Shown one piece after another: positions 63,501 through 64,000 of a DNA stretch of 64,000 nucleotides. The first letter of the stretch is position 1. The number at the start of each line of letters is the position of its first letter. A program made the position numbers and the translations under genes. The notes under the pieces were generated by a model. The model made no database searches, was not told where the DNA came from, and saw only the letters and a program-made list of their open reading frames with translations. The DNA is from a virus: positions 1-64,000 of IMG/VR virus record IMGVR_UViG_3300050821_003529. One strand, written 5' to 3'.

Positions 63501-63661
63501 ATAAAGAATTGAATATTCCAGATATGGCTTTATTTCACGATCCTACTTCGGGATCGACATTAGCGTTGCCGGTAGACAAGGTTACGAAAGAAGCCGTCAC
63601 TGAGCAATTAGAAAAGAGTCGAGAGCAATATAGACAGGCTGCTCAAAGAAAGGCTTCTTAA
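60524..63661 (+). CDS. Ejection protein with metalloprotease motif
   Basis: 1045 residues. An Ala-rich membrane-active region lies at about 150-270 and again at 520-545 (GAVVGSKSGALGAAAGAYLG-like), interspersed with coiled coils. At about 714-725 NHELAHAVLAYMAGFE provides HELAH, the zinc-binding motif of M41/FtsH-type peptidases, followed by GADLREVKDALDLL where a third ligand might lie. A fusion of ejection protein and peptidase is unusual. It may open the host envelope or self-process. Its start overlaps the previous stop. Confidence 0.75.
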   Translation: MPQNLDDILRATGKPADSPDSPDTPSPAPAPALQPTTLTNPEHIGTLDSVLQQTGKPEAVPEDVQKQQGMIEQLKQEVAGPGTVLGEAPAAGEGIRRMLQGDIVGGAKQAAQGYKKMATASLTKGSEQIDGQKHPILKAGLEFAEGMTSPINLGLIAASGGLGMIDSAAKIYAVHQLANLGLTSQQIVDMYNRFPEVKKAWDKGDSSKVLYEGTHLLLSGALTVAGMYDMAGKPLEVASPTDRAVAGKVAEVAGKTATAVKEAPGKVAAAVKDKISVPRVEVKSNPIKDIADAFPPSKTNPYDVEKAPQVAYNALAAEHKLNTIHDPAEAAEALQSQITKAEDKVMQGAIKQVPDEPILKNNKPVNVWDEVKSELDSRKYAEAGFVDKAMDELEKFGLTKGKSVTVSDADRIRRQLNDQTTAIEKKPDYQQVRIENVDPKYAALQVAKDVLRDGVYDTIDAHGLDKGVTARDFRRDIIGNLISFKNAVLDKVYGADQQVKGTAPEAPEEPLTRRVARGVAPVAGALVGSKSGALGAAAGAYLGREAGEKLLPPPEVPEDLTRSELLDRALNHPEADKFVTETPEEQQIRGRIQKPETPEAKGQEEIPYGPIPLFGRLQGKPTPLEMYPEDLNKISNYINSLREALENPTATSVEKDAAQHQLEQIFGGRIPEGFKRPKEQGAAEPAPKLVKAYGEFEAPSEIKSQTGLDTKAILNHELAHAVLAYMAGFEVHDIISGEHVAASPQTIAALRVSLPEDLVKRSDGTLEPKGLKERLPDVLSMYLAGAAANELYDGVKIEDNKALGADLREVKDALDLLGLSEEEKDKFIEWGITRAKATLSDPEVENLINEFSDTRERGLPESHHYSVIRLMEFKDRLDSLRGKNANNPEGTHGVGTEHNPAGESNRETSVASSDTGEAAGTAADEIRETDDDAFKRDLFESLRLPYKPPPTGTGPGGTLLKTENSLPPERTTGEYDAPIKEAGAIPGGIWKGDKELNIPDMALFHDPTSGSTLALPVDKVTKEAVTEQLEKSREQYRQAAQRKAS

Positions 63662-63666
63662 AACTA

Positions 63667-63692
63667 CAATCAACTAGCGTGTTGATTGCACT
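63667..63692. terminator. Bidirectional hairpin between convergent genes
   Basis: CAATCAAC (63667-63674) pairs with GTTGATTG (63681-63688) between the rightward ejection gene and a leftward gene. The T-runs are short on both sides, so termination may be partial. Confidence 0.55.
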
Positions 63693-63694
63693 TT

Positions 63695-63901
63695 CTAACG
63701 AAATAAAGACGAAAGATCGTCGGCGCAAGCCTCTAACGTCACGGCGCAGTCTGTATAGGCGGTATCTTTTCTTAATTGCTTCGCCCTCTCCATCCACAGT
63801 GCACGTAGAGCGATTAGATTGGCTTGGACTATCAATTTGTGATAAGGATGCCCGCATACGGTATAGTCGTCACATTGCGGACAGCGTTCAATCTCGGCCA
63901 T
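63695..63901 (-). CDS. Small zinc-binding early-type protein
   Basis: 68 residues from ATG 63901, with GGAGGAAACG upstream; the longer frame to 63955 overlaps another gene. MAEIERCPQCDDYTVCGHPY begins with a CPQC...CGH zinc site, then a helical part. It is on the minus strand, so leftward genes resume here. Confidence 0.65.
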   Translation of the reverse strand: MAEIERCPQCDDYTVCGHPYHKLIVQANLIALRALWMERAKQLRKDTAYTDCAVTLEACADDLSSLFR

Positions 63902-63921
63902 TTTCGTTTCCTCCGGTGCAA

Positions 63922-64000
63922 TCAGCGTGCTACTTTCCGCATAGGCGAAGGACAAAATTTGCCACTACGATGAGTATCACAAAAGTGAGTATCGGGTGGT
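63922..64000 (-). CDS. Partial 3' end of a leftward gene
   Basis: The last 25 residues of a minus-strand frame are visible, ending HFCDTHRSGKFCPSPMRKVA-type sequence with two Cys and two His, probably zinc-binding. It stops just before the ribosome site of the next gene. The rest is beyond the window. Confidence 0.45.
   Translation of the reverse strand, partial: PPDTHFCDTHRSGKFCPSPMRKVAR

Noticed and set aside
1-64000. Prophage or temperate lifestyle
   Set aside because: No integrase, excisionase, attachment-site repeats or typical CI repressor were recognised in the window.

Overview
The window looks like about 64 kb of a large, lytic-looking tailed bacteriophage with a podovirus-type virion. 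It carries a terminase, a large portal, a scaffold-like protein, a capsid protein, a tail assembly without a tape measure, and three late proteins of the ejection type. Promoters are of the sigma70 kind (TTGACA, 16-18 bp, TANNNT), start regions carry GGAG-type ribosome sites, and the standard bacterial code fits throughout. The host cannot be named from sequence alone. Neither DNA polymerase, helicase, primase nor endolysin was recognised. Minus-strand genes run off both ends of the window, so the genome continues on both sides.

Layout. (1) 1-15.0 kb, minus strand: a tight early operon of many small genes with ATGA and TAATG overlaps. It covers nucleotide metabolism and DNA handling (deoxyribosyltransferase-like, MazG-like, dNMP kinase, DEDD exonuclease, DNA ligase, metallophosphoesterase, SWIM finger, SprT-like protein, DUF932-like) plus two HNH endonucleases. 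Promoters with a shared AAAGCTTGACA upstream half recur. (2) 15.0-17.15 kb: a divergent control region with operator-like palindromes next to a zinc-ribbon gene, a cluster of GTGACA repeats including three 13-bp iterons, and an 18-bp inverted repeat; it is a candidate replication or control region. (3) 17.15-17.45 kb: an apparent phage-encoded RNase P RNA with its own promoter. (4) 17.66-31.16 kb: 33 tRNA genes, nearly all with encoded CCA, interleaved with small virion-type genes (collagen-like, Ig-like, beta-repeat proteins) and four HNH-type genes. The anticodons cover all 20 amino acids. A strong terminator closes the array. (5) 31.2-37.8 kb: glycosyltransferase-like protein, small membrane and basic proteins, a secreted trypsin-like protease, a histidine phosphatase. 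(6) 37.8-48.0 kb: terminase, portal, scaffold-like, capsid, head-completion genes, with two homing-type endonuclease genes that carry their own promoters. (7) 48.7-63.7 kb: tail, fibre and ejection proteins, including a 1045-residue protein with an HELAH metalloprotease motif.

How it works together. The early leftward operon would rebuild nucleotide pools and DNA. The rightward arm makes virions. Between them the phage carries what looks like a nearly self-sufficient tRNA supply: 33 tRNAs for all 20 amino acids plus its own RNase P RNA, the ribozyme needed to trim tRNA 5' ends. This tRNA-plus-RNase P module is the most notable system in the window. A second theme is mobile endonucleases: all three HNH genes that directly precede tRNA genes end inside the downstream tRNA, and two others in the structural operon behave as self-promoted cassettes.
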